Under the pieces are notes generated by a model. It was not told the origin of the DNA. It saw nothing but the letters and a program-made list of their open reading frames with translations, and searched no databases. A stretch of DNA of 37,039 nt from contig VJWM01000366.1 in the NCBI GenBank assembly GCA_010909165.1, positions 1 to 37,039 of the forward strand, read 5' to 3'. The DNA is from Anthoceros angustus (taxonomy: Eukaryota; Streptophyta; Anthocerotopsida; Anthocerotales; Anthocerotaceae). Positions 9,231 through 19,848 of this stretch are shown here, in pieces. The first letter of the stretch is position 1; each line of letters begins with the position of its first letter. The translations under genes and the position numbers were made by a program.

Positions 9231-10116
9231 ACAAGGCTGCCTTCTTAGCAAAATCCTTGATGAACCTCCTGTAATATCCTAGTCCTACAAAGCACCTTTG
9301 CCTCCGTTTGGGGTCGTCCATCTCTCCCACCTTCTCCTTATCTACGCAATCCTCTTCACTCGATGTGCCAACAAAATACCTTCCGTCATGCCAAAATAAC
9401 ACTTCCCTGGATGAAGCTTCATGTTGGACTCCTGCATACGAAAACATTGTCTTAGGGTGCCCATGCGACTTCCTCCGCCAAACCAAAAATCATCCGAAAT
9501 ACCTCCATGAACTTCCGAAAATCTCGGAAGATAGCATTCACCACGAAAAGTGGCGGAGGCGTTGCACAAGCGAAGGTAGCTTGGAATAAGCGTAAGTGCC
9601 CCAATCGGTTGTGAGCGTAGTCTTGTCTGGTCCTCCTCCTCAACGAAATCGATTGTAACCGGTACCCATCTAAGCTGTACATTTCATGTGTTACTGTCCA
9701 TGAAAGGCAAGGGTGGTCCTTCTTCGTTGCTTCATTAAACTTCACGAAATCACGACACCTTACCTTTTTGCTTCTTAGGTACAATTACAATGGGGGCGAC
9801 CCACTCCTTTGGTAAGCAGGATAAATCACCCGCTTCCAAGTATTGGTCGGTGATCCTTGGCGACCATAGAATACTTATTCATATTGCTTGATCCTTACGA
9901 GTCTTGCCCTCCTTCAAATCGATTGTGTATCCCCAATTCTTTGAATTCTGTCATGTCGATAATCTTGAAGGCAAACACATCGACATATTCTCTAAGGACC
10001 CTGAAATTCTTCTTTTCTACCACTCCTAGATGCAGATCTTGACCACCTTGGGTTCTAGCTCCAAGTCCTCTCTTCGGATCTACATAAGTCCCTTCCGGTG
10101 CTACACTATTCCACAT
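9230..10116 (-). pseudogene. Ty3/gypsy reverse transcriptase (pol, frameshifted)
   Basis: It copies element RNA into DNA. Minus-strand landmarks in order are NFRVLREYVDVFAFKIIDM (about 10020-9960, the region before RT), VRCRDFVKFNEATKKDHPC (about 9760-9705), DGYRLQSISL, VNAIFRDFRKFMEVF (about 9590-9530), the catalytic DD pair at 9489-9494 read here as ISDD instead of the usual YxDD, NMKLHPGKCYFGMTEG (about 9430-9385), and GLGYYRRFIKDFAKKAA (about 9285-9232). At least four frame changes break it, the one before the DD pair removing the expected Tyr and Leu. The order and spacing are those of a full-length domain, so either the copy is inactive or the frameshifts are consensus errors. Confidence 0.88.
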
Positions 10117-10399
10117 CCTTCGTCGGAAATCGCGATCATAGGCTCTACCCTTCCGAGGCTACTCCTTCTCTATGTGCCTCGTCCTCGGACTCCTCCTCGA
10201 CACCATCTACTTGTAGGCGGTGTACACCAACTCAGTTTATTGCGCCACCTCAAGCGGGGTCCTCGGTAGCTCGGTCACCGAAGAGCTCACCCCGTACTAC
10301 CGAGTGTACCCATCAGTGGCGGACTCCCCTTCATAGGGTGCCTTGCTCCATGACACAAGCGACCTCGGTGAGGCCCTACCCTACATGACTTAAATGTAA

Positions 10400-10965
10400 T
10401 GCAGCTGAAAATCAAAGACACAAGCGGTACCATACAACCAAGGCACCTATCAAAACCTTGTAGCCTAGATCGGCCTCATGACAATGTAGGTAAGATGGAA
10501 TGTGAGACCACCAATCACGGTTGGCACATTTCGGCACCCCAAAGGTTTCCTCCTTGTTTGATCGCCATCCTCAAGAACACTCGGATTGGGTTAAACTTGG
10601 TGAAACCAAGGCTCTCCTCTCATCAAGTTGACTCGAACCCGAATCTAATGGCACATTAGGCACCAAGCAACACCAATCTCAATTTCAATCTCTGGCGCTC
10701 CCAAATCAACAAGTTCAACCACATTTACCTCCACCGGCCTCCTTCTCGTCCCCATGGGTTCGGATCCCCTAATCGCTTCCTTCACAATTTTGCGGGATCT
10801 TGGACTCACGCAAACAATTGTCTCAAGTGACCACAAATTCTCGGTCAAGCAATGCATCGTGGGAGATCTTGTCGGCAATGTTTCCTCCCGTTTGCAGCCA
10901 CGATCTTTGGTCTCCGACCTTATTGGTAAACTCCACACTCTTGGTCCCTTGATTGTGGACTCCAT
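10400..10965 (-). pseudogene. Ty3/gypsy aspartic protease region (frameshifted)
   Basis: Retropepsin cleaves the Gag-Pol polyprotein. In one minus-strand frame the active-site motif LDSGSS is readable, with DSGSS at 10631-10645. About 30-45 residues later in another frame is NVPTVIGGLTFHLTYIVM (about 10530-10475), which fits the hydrophobic second half of retropepsins before RT. The 10965-10645 frame upstream contains TIVCVSPRSRKIVKEAIRG and an acidic/valine stretch (VNVVELVDLGAPEIEIEIG), the linker before the protease. The motif position, about 500 bases before RT, is as expected. Confidence 0.75.
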
Positions 10966-11119
10966 GATCGTATTGTCAATTCAGCTCCGCCTCTTCTTCC
11001 ATCTTCGCATGTTGGGTGAGCCTCCTTAGCTCATCCTCCAACATTTCTGCCACTTCCTTCGATGTCGGGAAACACCCTTCCTCCCCTCTTCCGCTTGTGG
11101 GTGGGTCACTCCCTCCCTC

Positions 11120-11192
11120 CTACCATGGTAGGTTCGCCTACCGTGGCGTTCCTCCTACCATGGTAGGAGCATCTCCTACAGTAGGCGTCTTA
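11120..11192. repeat. LTR-type palindromes inside the internal region
   Basis: Two perfect CCTACCATGGTAGG palindromes (about 11129-11142 and 11154-11167) plus half-sites lie between the gag Cys/His cluster and the protease. They match the motif of the LTR clusters. The minus frame reads APTMVGG here, followed downstream by a helical stretch (VAEMLEDELRRLTQHAKME). Confidence 0.75.
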
Positions 11193-11389
11193 TGGACCTC
11201 TTCATTTCCTCCTCCTCTACCAAATTCCGACCCCCAGTCTCGGAGGCCAAGGTGAGTCGTCCCTCACCTTCCTTTTCTTCCGTTCCTCTCGTTCACGCGC
11301 TTTCCGGATTTTCGGTCTTTCTCTCGGCGCTCAGATCTGGTGGTAACTTTGGCCACCAACAGCCCTTCTCACTCATCTCTCCTTCATAC

Positions 11390-12300
11390 CCTTCTTCTAC
11401 AATCCCAGATACCTGGATTCATCAAGAAAATTCGCTTCCACCTTCAAAGCGTTGTGGTCACCGTGATTGCGGTTTGATTGGGCGGCGTTCCTTCCGCTGC
11501 GGGCTCTGTGAACCTCACCCACAGGCGTCTTGAGGCTACCCTTGCTACTCCACGAACACCTTGGGTCAACCTTGTGCCCCAACTCCTTGACAAAAGGTAC
11601 ATAACCCATTTGTTTAGGTTACGGCATTCATTGAATAATGACCGGTGTCCCTTGTAACAGCACCGGTGGAATTGCCATTGGCCTTTGTGGCGGCTCCGGT
11701 CTCCATGGTCCCGGTGGTGGGCGTGACCCATACCTCCGGAGCCGGTCTTGCGGGTTGGTAAGTCGCCCTCATCGATTGAGGCGACTTCCGATGTTACTGC
11801 ACTTGGTAAGCCTCATCCACGTACCAATAATCACCGGGCATGAGATTCCACGTGATTCACATGCGCGGTGCTCGGATACATTCCGGTTGGTGTGTCGGTT
11901 TGATGACAAATTGAGCAATACACCAACTGTCTTGCAGGTGAGGGTGACCTCGTGGAGCTTGATTTTTCACAGCCTTGACCTCCAATTACATCAATCTTTT
12001 GTCAAAGCCTCCACTTGCCTGCAATCCCTCCTCCGGTGGGCGTCTCTCCCTTCTCCATCTCGGTCTTCCCTTCCTCTCCTTCTCCGGTATACGTTCAGCT
12101 TCCTCTCTTCTTAACCTTCTCCAAGTCCTTCCTCATCGTCGTTCATAGGCTTTCTCGGATTCTTCATCAGGCGTGGAGCTCTCACAGGTACCACTCTCCT
12201 CACTTGCGGAAGAAGAAGATGGGGACGGCTGGAAGAGAAGAAGAAGAAGAGAGCTAGACCTCTGGACCCCTTCCTCTTCTTATGACTCCGTCTCTTTTCC
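11390..12300 (-). pseudogene. Gag C-terminal part with degenerate zinc-knuckle cluster
   Basis: Gag packages element RNA. On the minus strand CCYKGHRSLFNECRNLNK (about 11665-11612) resembles a CCHC knuckle, with a Cys missing and wrong His-Cys spacing, and is followed by a MGYVPFVKELGHKVDP stretch typical of the segment after the knuckle. Upstream (12114-11750) are charged, proline-rich frames (RATYQPARPAPEVWV, YWYVDEAYQV). It sits between the protease (10.65 kb) and the insertion at 12.35 kb, and I infer that it is the 3' half of the gag whose 5' half is at 17.0-18.2 kb. Confidence 0.55.
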
Positions 12301-12629
12301 TCCTTCTTCTAGCTCGTGATTCCCACTCCTCTTGCCTTTCTGAGGAAAACATAACCTTTACAACGGACTTTACTATGCAATTACTACTCCAGTAGTAAAA
12401 CACCCGTAGTAAAGACAAAGCGTTAATTTCCGTGGTAATGTCCTCATACCGTATATAGGGATAAATACTATAATTTAATACGGTATTTATATGATGTATT
12501 CTCTTCACGTACACCGGTTAGTTACTGCCTACTGTAATTTACGACGTAAATTACTTTCATCGTTTACTACGGGGGTAAACCCATTTTAACCATGATTAGT
12601 TATTAACTCGTGTCAGGTTTAAATCATCA

Positions 12630-12681
12630 GTTAACAAACCATGGTTTATTAACTGGTGTGAATAAACCATGGTTAATTAAC
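12630..12681. repeat. Tandem palindromes centred on CCATGG
   Basis: GTTAACAAACCATGG... (12630-12653) and ATAAACCATGGTTAATTAAC (about 12662-12680) are two adjacent imperfect inverted repeats, each with an AAACCATGGTT core, able to form hairpins. They lie 20 bp before the 14-bp repeat array in the left subterminal region of the inserted element. Confidence 0.6.
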
Positions 12682-12697
12682 CTGGTCTAATTTAAAC

Positions 12698-12890
12698 GTA
12701 GTAAAACTCTTGTAGTAAAAGTAATGTAGTAAAACTCTTGTAGTAAAAGTAATATAGTAAAATTCTTGTAGTAAAAACAATGTAGTAAAACTCTTGTAGT
12801 AAAAGCAATGTAGTAAAACTTTTGTAGTAAAAGTAATATAGTAAAACTCTTGTAGTAAAAGTAATGTAGTAAAACCCTTATAATAAAGCG
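12698..12890 (+). repeat. Tandem array, 14-bp unit with 28-bp higher-order period
   Basis: About thirteen 14-base units alternate between GTAGTAAAACTCTT and GTAGTAAAAGTAAT, giving a 28-base dimer repeated about six times with a few substitutions (ATAGTAAAATTCTT, GTAGTAAAAACAAT). Degenerate GTAGTAAAA motifs continue to about 12945. It is probably a subterminal repeat of the surrounding DNA element. Confidence 0.85.
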
Positions 12891-13142
12891 CCTGAAATGA
12901 AAAGCAGTAGTAAAATATCTAGTAAAAGTATCGTAGTAAGTGAATGATCCCTAAAAGCATTTGTAAAAGAAAAGGGGCTTAGAGTGTTTAGGAGTTTGTT
13001 CACAAAATATGGCCGAATCTACTGAGACCACGCCATCATTCGAGTCTCGGCTCATCCGCATTGCACAAGGTGCACTTGGTCTTCTCCACAGACACAACAT
13101 CTCTATGGCGAGCCCAAATTGTCCAAGCGCAAAAAGCAGCCA

Positions 13143-13850
13143 TTAGCAAAACGAGCATGGACAAACACAGTGTCTAAAGACAAGAAGCGGGACTCTCTCA
13201 CAGGCGAGCTTATGCATCCTTAGCGGCCTCGGCATCCTTTGCCAATTTGCGGGAAGATATTCCCTCACCATCCACCCGTCCTCAACATTGTGCTTCATGA
13301 TGGCCTCCATGACTTTCCCATCGCATTCATCGATCGATATCCTGCCTCCTTCAACATGTCCACACCACATTAGCCTTCTCCTTCTCCCCATTTACACGAT
13401 CCGGACCCAAAGCGGGCTGTTCCATTTTGGACTCCTTCCAATACACTCTTTGAAAGCCAAGACCCATGATTACTTCCTCAGCCCTTATCTCATTCGAGCT
13501 TGGGTCCCTTGAGTACTTCGCTTTAAACACTCCCCCGACCTCCGTACCCAAAGCATGAATATGAACTGCTTCCTACCTCCTTCATCCGCTCATGGCGCTT
13601 TTCTTGGCTAGGAGCCAACTCCACTTATCTTGTCTTGCTCCTCCTTCAAAACACATCCCAATACTCACCTTCACACCTTTCGGGACATAATGGGGTGAGA
13701 CTTTTTCCCACCAAATGATACAGCCTCCTTTCTAACATTGTTCCTCCAATACTTCAAATTAATGCTCAAAAGCTGGGACAATAGGCTGAAACTCCCATGG
13801 CCAGTCATAGTTTGCACGATACATGTCTCAACATGAATGGCTTGATCTTT
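13143..13850 (-). CDS. Unrecognised broken ORF in the inserted element
   Basis: Minus-strand frames read WRNNVRKEAVSFGGKKSHP (about 13770-13710), GVKVSIGMCFEGGARQDKW (about 13685-13630), VFKAKYSRDPSSNEIRAEE (about 13525-13470), and RISIDECDGKVMEAIMKHN (about 13345-13285). They look protein-like and lie in sequence on one strand in different frames, as in a gene with small indels. I cannot name a family. A transposon-encoded protein is plausible given the location inside an element with CACTA-like features. Confidence 0.3.
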
Positions 13851-13973
13851 TCAAAAGGATGTATGAGTGGATTGCATATGTACGGACCGCATAAATGGAC
13901 TCTCCTTCATGGGTAAATCTGAGGGACTCTCATGGTAGATGAACCACGGAAAACAAGCGCGGTACAGTTAGTA

Positions 13974-14754
13974 CTACCGAACGTTAGAGCTGAACCATGG
14001 GTTATCATGGCGATCCAGCTCTTGAACGAAACCTGGATCCACACAATTTGAGCTGGATAAATATGTACCTTGTAACCCTAACAAGATTTCATGAGCGCAA
14101 GTTGCGTACTTAGGATGCGAGATGTTGGGCAACACTTCGTGGGAGATATGATGAACCCTCTTCCGCTTTGGACCCCTCTTGCCCTTCACCTCCACATCCG
14201 GCATTGAGGAGGAAGGGTGTCCTCAACATCTTCCTCAACATCTTCATCACGAGGAAGTTCTTTGAAACTCTGCACCAAGTAAGACACACACACTCTGGCA
14301 ACACAATTCAATGTCGGACGGACTCCAAATCCAGCGTTCTGCACAAGCATGGGTAGGCTCTGCGGCTTCTCCGGCGAAGGGTTCTCTCAGACTTCATCTT
14401 TGCCATTTGCCCACATTGTTGGCTTTTACGGTGTGGTACCGCCGCAGTTGTGTCTCACCGTTTGGGCGATCCCTACGATCTCAGCCCCTCATCATGTTCC
14501 ACATCCATCGTGGTTAGCGGCGAGGTAACCACCATGTCCGCATCGTCGAAATCCTTATTGTTGCGTGATTGCGGCGCGGACTCTTCGCATGCGAAGTCAT
14601 ACATCGCCCATAACGCCCGGGGCATAGACCCGGCTTGTTGCCTCACTGCGGCGCCCTTCCTCGTCAATGTCGATTCAGACTCCACCTCATCCCCACTCGG
14701 GCGCTCCTCATCCGAGGCATCTTCATCGAGAGACCTCCTTGTACCATGACTCAC
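13974..14754 (-). CDS. Unrecognised acidic/basic ORF fragments in the inserted element
   Basis: On the minus strand an acidic, Ser-rich frame (14754-14473: DEDASDEERPSGDEVESES) is followed by 14204-13974, with a basic nuclear-localisation-like KGKRGPKRKRVHH, then HEVLPNISHPKYATCAHEI and DPGFVQELDRHDNPWF. Together with 13850-13143 this could be one broken gene. No conserved domain is recognised. Confidence 0.3.
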
Positions 14755-14759
14755 CCAAC

Positions 14760-16500
14760 ATCACCATCGGACCCCGAGCAAGCGGTGCGGCCTTTGCCAT
14801 CGCGGTGGCGGCCACGGGTTTTGGGCAATGTCCGGGCGGTGTGCACACGCCACGCTTGCTGGCGTGGTGTGTGAACGCTACTCGAGCTCTTCCATGGCCA
14901 TCGGCACCAAGCGACCACCGGCCGCGTTCCATCTCACCTTTCCCACCGTTGCGAGTATCCCCATGCCCGGAAGCCCGTTTTCTGGCTCTTCATTCTCGTT
15001 GCCAACCGGACATGTCACGTGATGCTTTAACATTCCGCCATGCGCCTTCAATCTCCGGGTGGTCCAAGCGGCGACTTCCATGTTCTTGTCAAGTACAACC
15101 AACTTTGGGTCGGACGGTCATCCCTCCACAGTTGCCTCCGGCATTTCCGGCAACCATTGCGATCCGGAGTGTCCTTGTTCGTCTCGCGCGGCTCGATCTT
15201 CTCGATTTTGGCATCTGGACCCATGGTTGGTTGTGATTAACAAAACCTGAAGCGAAGGCATGCCTATAGCTACACTTAGCTCACATGGGACACGCGCATC
15301 TGGCGAGGTGCACCCCCCACGGACTCCAAATGAGGGGATGTGGCGTCAATCCCTCCTCCCGCCGCTTGTTGCCCAAGTGTCCTAGTTGTAGTGGTAAGTT
15401 CTCCGGTCTCCCTAGAATTGGTGGCGCCATTGCTCCACCCGTCCGGACGTGGTTCTCGACCTATGATGGCTTTTAGGGTTTGGGAACTCGGTGAAAGCGT
15501 TCAAAGCTGCCCGGCGTCCCGTTCCTTAGATGATTTTTGCCGATTACTCGGATGTGTATTTAAGGTAATGTATCCTTGTACCATGGGAGCTCAGCGATCC
15601 GGCCGCGCAGATCGTAAACCCAAAGGCCAAGGACCCCTACCTACTAGTGCTTGTCCTTGTCCTTGAAAATTTCATAATGTTCCCAAGTAATATAAGGTAA
15701 GTCACATGGAAACACCAACCCAAGGACCCTAATCCGGCCATAAGGCACTCATGGAACTACGGCGAGGGTTCTTTATCAAGCCTTGACCACTCAAGGTCAT
15801 CTTTGACCACTCGAGTTACATTAGAAGCACGAGCACAGGCAACGCATCATTCCGCATGCCGTTGGTATGTGTGGCTGTTTGTTGAAGACACGTGGCGGGC
15901 AGCCTTTGGCTGTCTAGGCCATAAGAAGGCCACCGCCTCGAGGCCTCTTCTCATCGTCGGATGCGACTTATCTTGAAGGAGGTGATTGATTAGCCCTGCG
16001 ATTACGGAGATTGGGCGCGGTGAGCATGTTGCCGTGTCGCAAAAAGTCGCGACTCCCAAACCCCTAATCGGGCATTTCGATGGTCACATGTGTTTGGTTT
16101 CTGGGGTTTGTGGTTGTGATTAACAAGCATCGATGGCGCGGCGAGCGGGGTCTCCGGAGATGGGTGGCGAGCACACTCGATGCGAGGCCACCATCCCACC
16201 TTTGAACACGCATGGGGTCAGGGGTCAACTCCCCACCGACACCATCGTGACCGCGGAAGATGCCCAGAATTGTTCGATGTCCGGATGCGGAGTTCCTAGA
16301 ATTCCGCGCCGCGGTTCATGGTAGTGGGCCGTTGCCTTTCGGAGATAGATTCGATGCTCGAATTGATGCATGCCATGGACTCCCGGGATTCTCCAATGGG
16401 TGGCGGCGAGATACCATGAGGCTTCGTGGGATGCCATAAAGGCGGCGTTTTGAAACCCCCATTAGTGTGAACATGGAAGGGTTTTCAATCGTGGTTTGTG
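14760..16500. other. Interior of inserted element, nothing recognised
   Basis: Many overlapping open frames on both strands are present because the sequence is relatively GC-rich, but none shows a recognisable motif and none is favoured over its shadow. I see no tRNA, rRNA or repeat array here. Confidence 0.3.
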
Positions 16501-16949
16501 GCAAACGAGCAGACATAAAAATGTTGTAATCCAATTAATAACTTAGTAAAAGACAGACATTGCATGTGTCATATATGCCCGTAGTGATCCCATACGGAAA
16601 TTCTACAATATAAAAATAAATCCGTTGTAAATCAAGGCGTGTAGGGTTTAGAACACAGGCTGCTTAGTAAATAAGACCCTTAGAAAAAGGTGCATGTTGT
16701 AACACAAGGTTGTAGTAAAAATGGATTCCTTTGTAAAACCCCTATAGTAATTTCCCTACTTGCGTAGTAAAGTCCTCCATCTTGTTACGAACCTCAATTG
16801 CCCCTTTTCAGCGGACTTCCGCCACGTCATCGTATTGAGTCGTGGCGAAACCCCACCGTAGTAAAACAACGCAACCCATGTTGTAAAGTCTAGGGCTATA
16901 CTCCTAAAAATAATTGGCGAAACCCCGTAGTAAAAGCGATAAAGTGCTC

Positions 16950-17001
16950 CTCTCATCTCCATAAATCGAGGTTAGTAAAGGGCATGGTTTCGTTTGTAGT
17001 G
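16950..17001 (-). repeat. Right terminus of the CACTA-like element
   Basis: The minus strand begins CACTACAAACGAAACCATGC at 17001 and contains TTTACTAACC, TTTTACTACGGGG and GGTTTCGCC repeats further in (to about 16850). The 5-base CACTA start and inward TTTTACTAC motifs are the evidence for the superfamily. Confidence 0.5.
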
Positions 17002-17019
17002 TCGGATTACTCCGATGTC

Positions 17020-18170
17020 TTAGTCCCTAGCACGCAATGTACCTCCATCTTCGAGATAGTCCACTCACAAACTAGTCCTTGCTCTTGTGAGTATCCGATG
17101 TGGGTGGATTTCGGGCATCAGCACACTTGACTTTCGATCGAGGGATAGAACCTCTCAACATAATCAAACAAGGACTCCCTCTTCTTCCTCGGAGAGTTCT
17201 CAATTTTGCCAGTGTGGTGGCGTGGCGAGACCCGAAATCGATTGAGCGGCCTTCAAAGAAGTCCCAATCTCTGGATGCCGTCGTGGTTCATTGTACCCTT
17301 TGTTGGGCATGCCCCTCGAAAAGTTCCCTCGGCGGTCCCTGGTCGGATGAGCCTCGACGTACTTGCCTCCTCTTCTTTGCGGTAAGTTATCAGCAAATTC
17401 TGCGGAAGGGTGTTACGCACAAAAATTTGGGCACTGTGTGGGATGGCGTCTCCCTAGGCGTTCGTCCCAAGATGGTGAGCTGGGCGTGATTCTATCAAGG
17501 CGCTCCAAGATCCTCGACGAATTTCTCCTTTGCTCACCCTTCCTTCTTCACTTTCTGTTTCGCTAGAGGTTGAGCTAGACCCATCACTTCTGAAGGTCCA
17601 GCGTTGAGGAGGCCCAGTGCTGGTAGCTGAACTTGAATCGCACTCCAGAAACGGTGCTTCCTCCTCGCTTTCCTCTTCACACACTAACTCCTCTTCAACC
17701 ACCTCTTTTACTTCGCTGTCGGTGATTTCGATGTCCCCTTCTCCAGAAGCGTTTTCTGCTGGATCACTTGGCTCCCCCTTGTAGGCAAGGGAAAAAGCAA
17801 CCTCCTCCTCAAGCGCCCTTAGCTCTTCCTCCTCCACAGGCGTGCAACCATGCGTTTTCCTCCCTCCATTGATTTCTTCTTGCGGCTCTTAGATCTCTTG
17901 CGATGTGGTGGGGTGACCTCCTATGGTTTCTCCTCTCCCCTCCTCGCTAGACATCTGCAAGCATCCTCATAGCCTCAAAACACGGTTGTTAAAATCAGCC
18001 AACACGCCATCGCCATTCTTCTGCGGGAACACAAAAATCACACCATTCGAGGCGTGGGCTCCTCCTTCAGCACGGGTTCCAGGACGTGTAGGCTTCTTCC
18101 TAGACCCCGCTCCACCTCCTTACAAGATCTTCTCGGCTCATCTTGCAAGCTAGCGAAAATCTCAAAATTT
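17020..18170 (-). pseudogene. Gag N-terminal part of the large gypsy element (frameshifted)
   Basis: Directly after the PBS on the minus strand, broken frames run toward the insertion. The best is 17837-17454, a strongly acidic Glu/Ser-rich segment (EITDSEVKEVVEEELVCEEE, then SSSTSSETESEEGR). Further on (about 17250-17130) frames read LAKLRTLRG and SLFDYVERFY, which fit the capsid-like part of gypsy Gag. The location (after PBS and LTR, before protease) is the main evidence. The 4.65-kb insertion to the left separates it from the Cys/His part at 11.6 kb. Confidence 0.6.
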
Positions 18171-18183
18171 CAATTTGTTCACA

Positions 18184-18197
18184 AGTCCCCAGCGCCA
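18184..18197 (-). promoter_or_regulatory. Primer binding site of the large gypsy element
   Basis: The minus strand reads TGGCGCTGGGGACT four bases after the LTR end (…CCCACA, then TTTT, then TGGCGC). Plant Ty3/gypsy elements often use a PBS starting TGGCGCC and ending GGGGA; this one fits if about five internal bases were lost, in line with the small-indel pattern elsewhere. It establishes 18202 as the 3' end of the 5' LTR. Confidence 0.7.
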
Positions 18198-18201
18198 AAA
18201 A

Positions 18202-19433
18202 TGTGGGAGGCGGATCCGGGGCACTCGAGATTCCCCTCTAGCGGCCACACTTATCCCCTTTTGTTTCGTTGGGTTTCGTCCCATGAGACTTGGGAGCAGT
18301 CGAATCTTGAGAAATCCGTCACTACTGCTGACTACCTCGGCCTTCTAAACAAGCAAGGCGCCCTCTCACGCTCCCTCTACAGCAGCTACACGCCTGCGTA
18401 AATTCACCAAACCTCAACCTACAAGCGACACCACACAATTGCGAGTTCGTCTTATGACAAGGTGTCTATCACGGGCCAGGGACCCCACCCACACCGCAAC
18501 CGTCCCTACTCCTAAGACACTCTTCTCCACACGGGGCGCCCTCTTACTTGCAGTTGGGATTCGTCCCTTAGGCTCACGCCAGCCTTAGTTTTCTACACTC
18601 TAATCCTCCTCACAACTCTCTCAATCAACAACGCCCTCTTCTTCTCTACTCATCTACCCTTCCTTCCTCCACAATCTCCTACTCTAACACCAATTCTTTG
18701 GCTCATTAATTCCAACTCGCCCTTACGGCTGGCACAGGGTCCGTCAGGAAGTGAGTTCTTCCTTGGGCGGTTGCTATGTGGTTTGCAGAGACGGCGAGAA
18801 CCTCCGAGTCTTTCCTGCAGTCTACCCTCAAGCCGAGTTCCTTGAGCATCGCCACACACTCAAAGCAAAACAATTCACTGACAACCATTCACAAGGGAGG
18901 CGGCGGGCGCACGCAAAGAGCAAGCCCTCCACCCGGCACTCCGGCCGCGTTCTCCCTCTCTACGGACAACTGCGTTGGCTTGCGGCCGGCGAAATTCTGC
19001 ACACAAAGTGAAGGACTCGGGAGGATGGGGCGCAGAACGATAATTTTACTTCACAAGCTCCCTCCTTTTATAGGGAGGTCCTCACATCTGACCTCCCACA
19101 GCGCCCTCCTCCTTTGCCTTACTCCTTATTTTAGTGTATCCTATTGTGGACTTTAAGTTCGACATCCAAGCATCTTGGGTAAAATTCTATTCTAGCAAAT
19201 TCACCTATGTGAGCCTTAATGGCTCTGTCAACATTCCTATCTAGCTAGTCAACACACTCTCTTGGGTGACAAGCATTAATGCTGTCCTCCTCTAAAGAAA
19301 AGTCTTCCCAAGTGGCATCTTGCCCCATGTCTTCAAGCTAATTTAAGGACTTCTTATGAATCCCTTCCTTATCTTGATGCCTATCTTGAGTTCCTTCCTC
19401 CAATAAAATAGCCGGGCTCTGTGGCTCATCCTC
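18202..19433 (-). repeat. 5' LTR piece, copy 2 (matches 1891-3099)
   Basis: It starts TGTGGGAGGCGGATCC exactly like 1891 and runs collinearly with copy 1 to CTCATCCTC at 19433, where a TIR-bearing insertion begins. Long stretches are identical (for example around 2290-2380 against 18600-18690), separated by small indels. With the PBS beside it, this is the R/U5 end of the 5' LTR. Confidence 0.88.
19064..19074 (-). promoter_or_regulatory. TATA box of the 5' LTR (copy 2)
   Basis: The minus strand reads CCTATAAAAGG, identical in sequence and context to 2739-2749. In the 5' LTR this would be the position that drives genomic RNA. Confidence 0.6.
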
Positions 19434-19828
19434 TTAACACCATAATATTTGAAGCGGTGAATATCTGAACCCGCTTCCGAAATCAAAAACCCTCTTGCGC
19501 AAATCTTGTGATAACTATATTGCATATTTAAGCATTTTTTGATTATTTGGGGTAGGTGGTATTCCTTGATTACAATTTCAATCCATTTGTAAGAGCAATA
19601 CATCTATGGTGGTTGGCGTGGCTTACCGGTGCCCATCTTGAGCCCCTCAACATGTTTACAATAGGGTGTCATGGACGGATCAAAAATCGGCCAGGCGTTA
19701 CTCATGAAAGGATTCGAGGAAGTCGGAGGCGGCATGCAGCTGCTACCACAACACAAACTTCAACAAGTATGTAACCCTCGACCCACAGTCGCCCTTGCCG
19801 AAACAAAACAAGTCACGAGACCTAAACT

Positions 19829-19848
19829 CTAACCCTAGGGTTAGGGTT
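19829..19848 (+). repeat. Short telomere-like motif
   Basis: AACCCTAGGGTTAGGGTT is one CCCTAA-type unit facing two TTAGGG-type units, in the arrangement of an interstitial plant telomere motif (TTTAGGG). It is very short and may be chance. Confidence 0.35.

Larger units (their letters stand above)
12350..17001. mobile_element. CACTA-like DNA element inserted in gag
   Basis: A 4.65-kb block interrupts gag. Its right edge on the minus strand begins CACTACAAACGAAACCATG at 17001, a typical CACTA-superfamily terminus. The left edge (about 12335-12380: AAAACATAACC, then GGACTTTACTATGC) resembles it only weakly, and I see no CACTA there. Both ends carry many copies of GTAGTAAAA or its reverse (12380-12940 and 16540-16980), like the subterminal repeats known from CACTA and hAT elements. 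The interior has short ORFs but no transposase that I recognise, so a non-autonomous or badly broken element is likely. A 3-bp target duplication could not be shown (TCG follows 17001). Confidence 0.5.

Noticed and set aside
11638-12114. 158-codon plus-strand ORF as a gene
   Set aside because: It is antisense to the gag Cys/His region and the product has no recognisable feature; treated as a shadow.
12698-12890. CRISPR array
   Set aside because: The units are 14 bp with no variable spacers, in a plant transposon context; it is a simple tandem array.
14667-15236. 189-codon plus-strand ORF as a gene
   Set aside because: The product is H/P/S/R-rich with no motif, and overlapping frames on both strands are open; it lies inside the inserted element.
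19829-19848. Telomere or chromosome end
   Set aside because: Only three repeat units inside a transposon; too short to mean a telomere.
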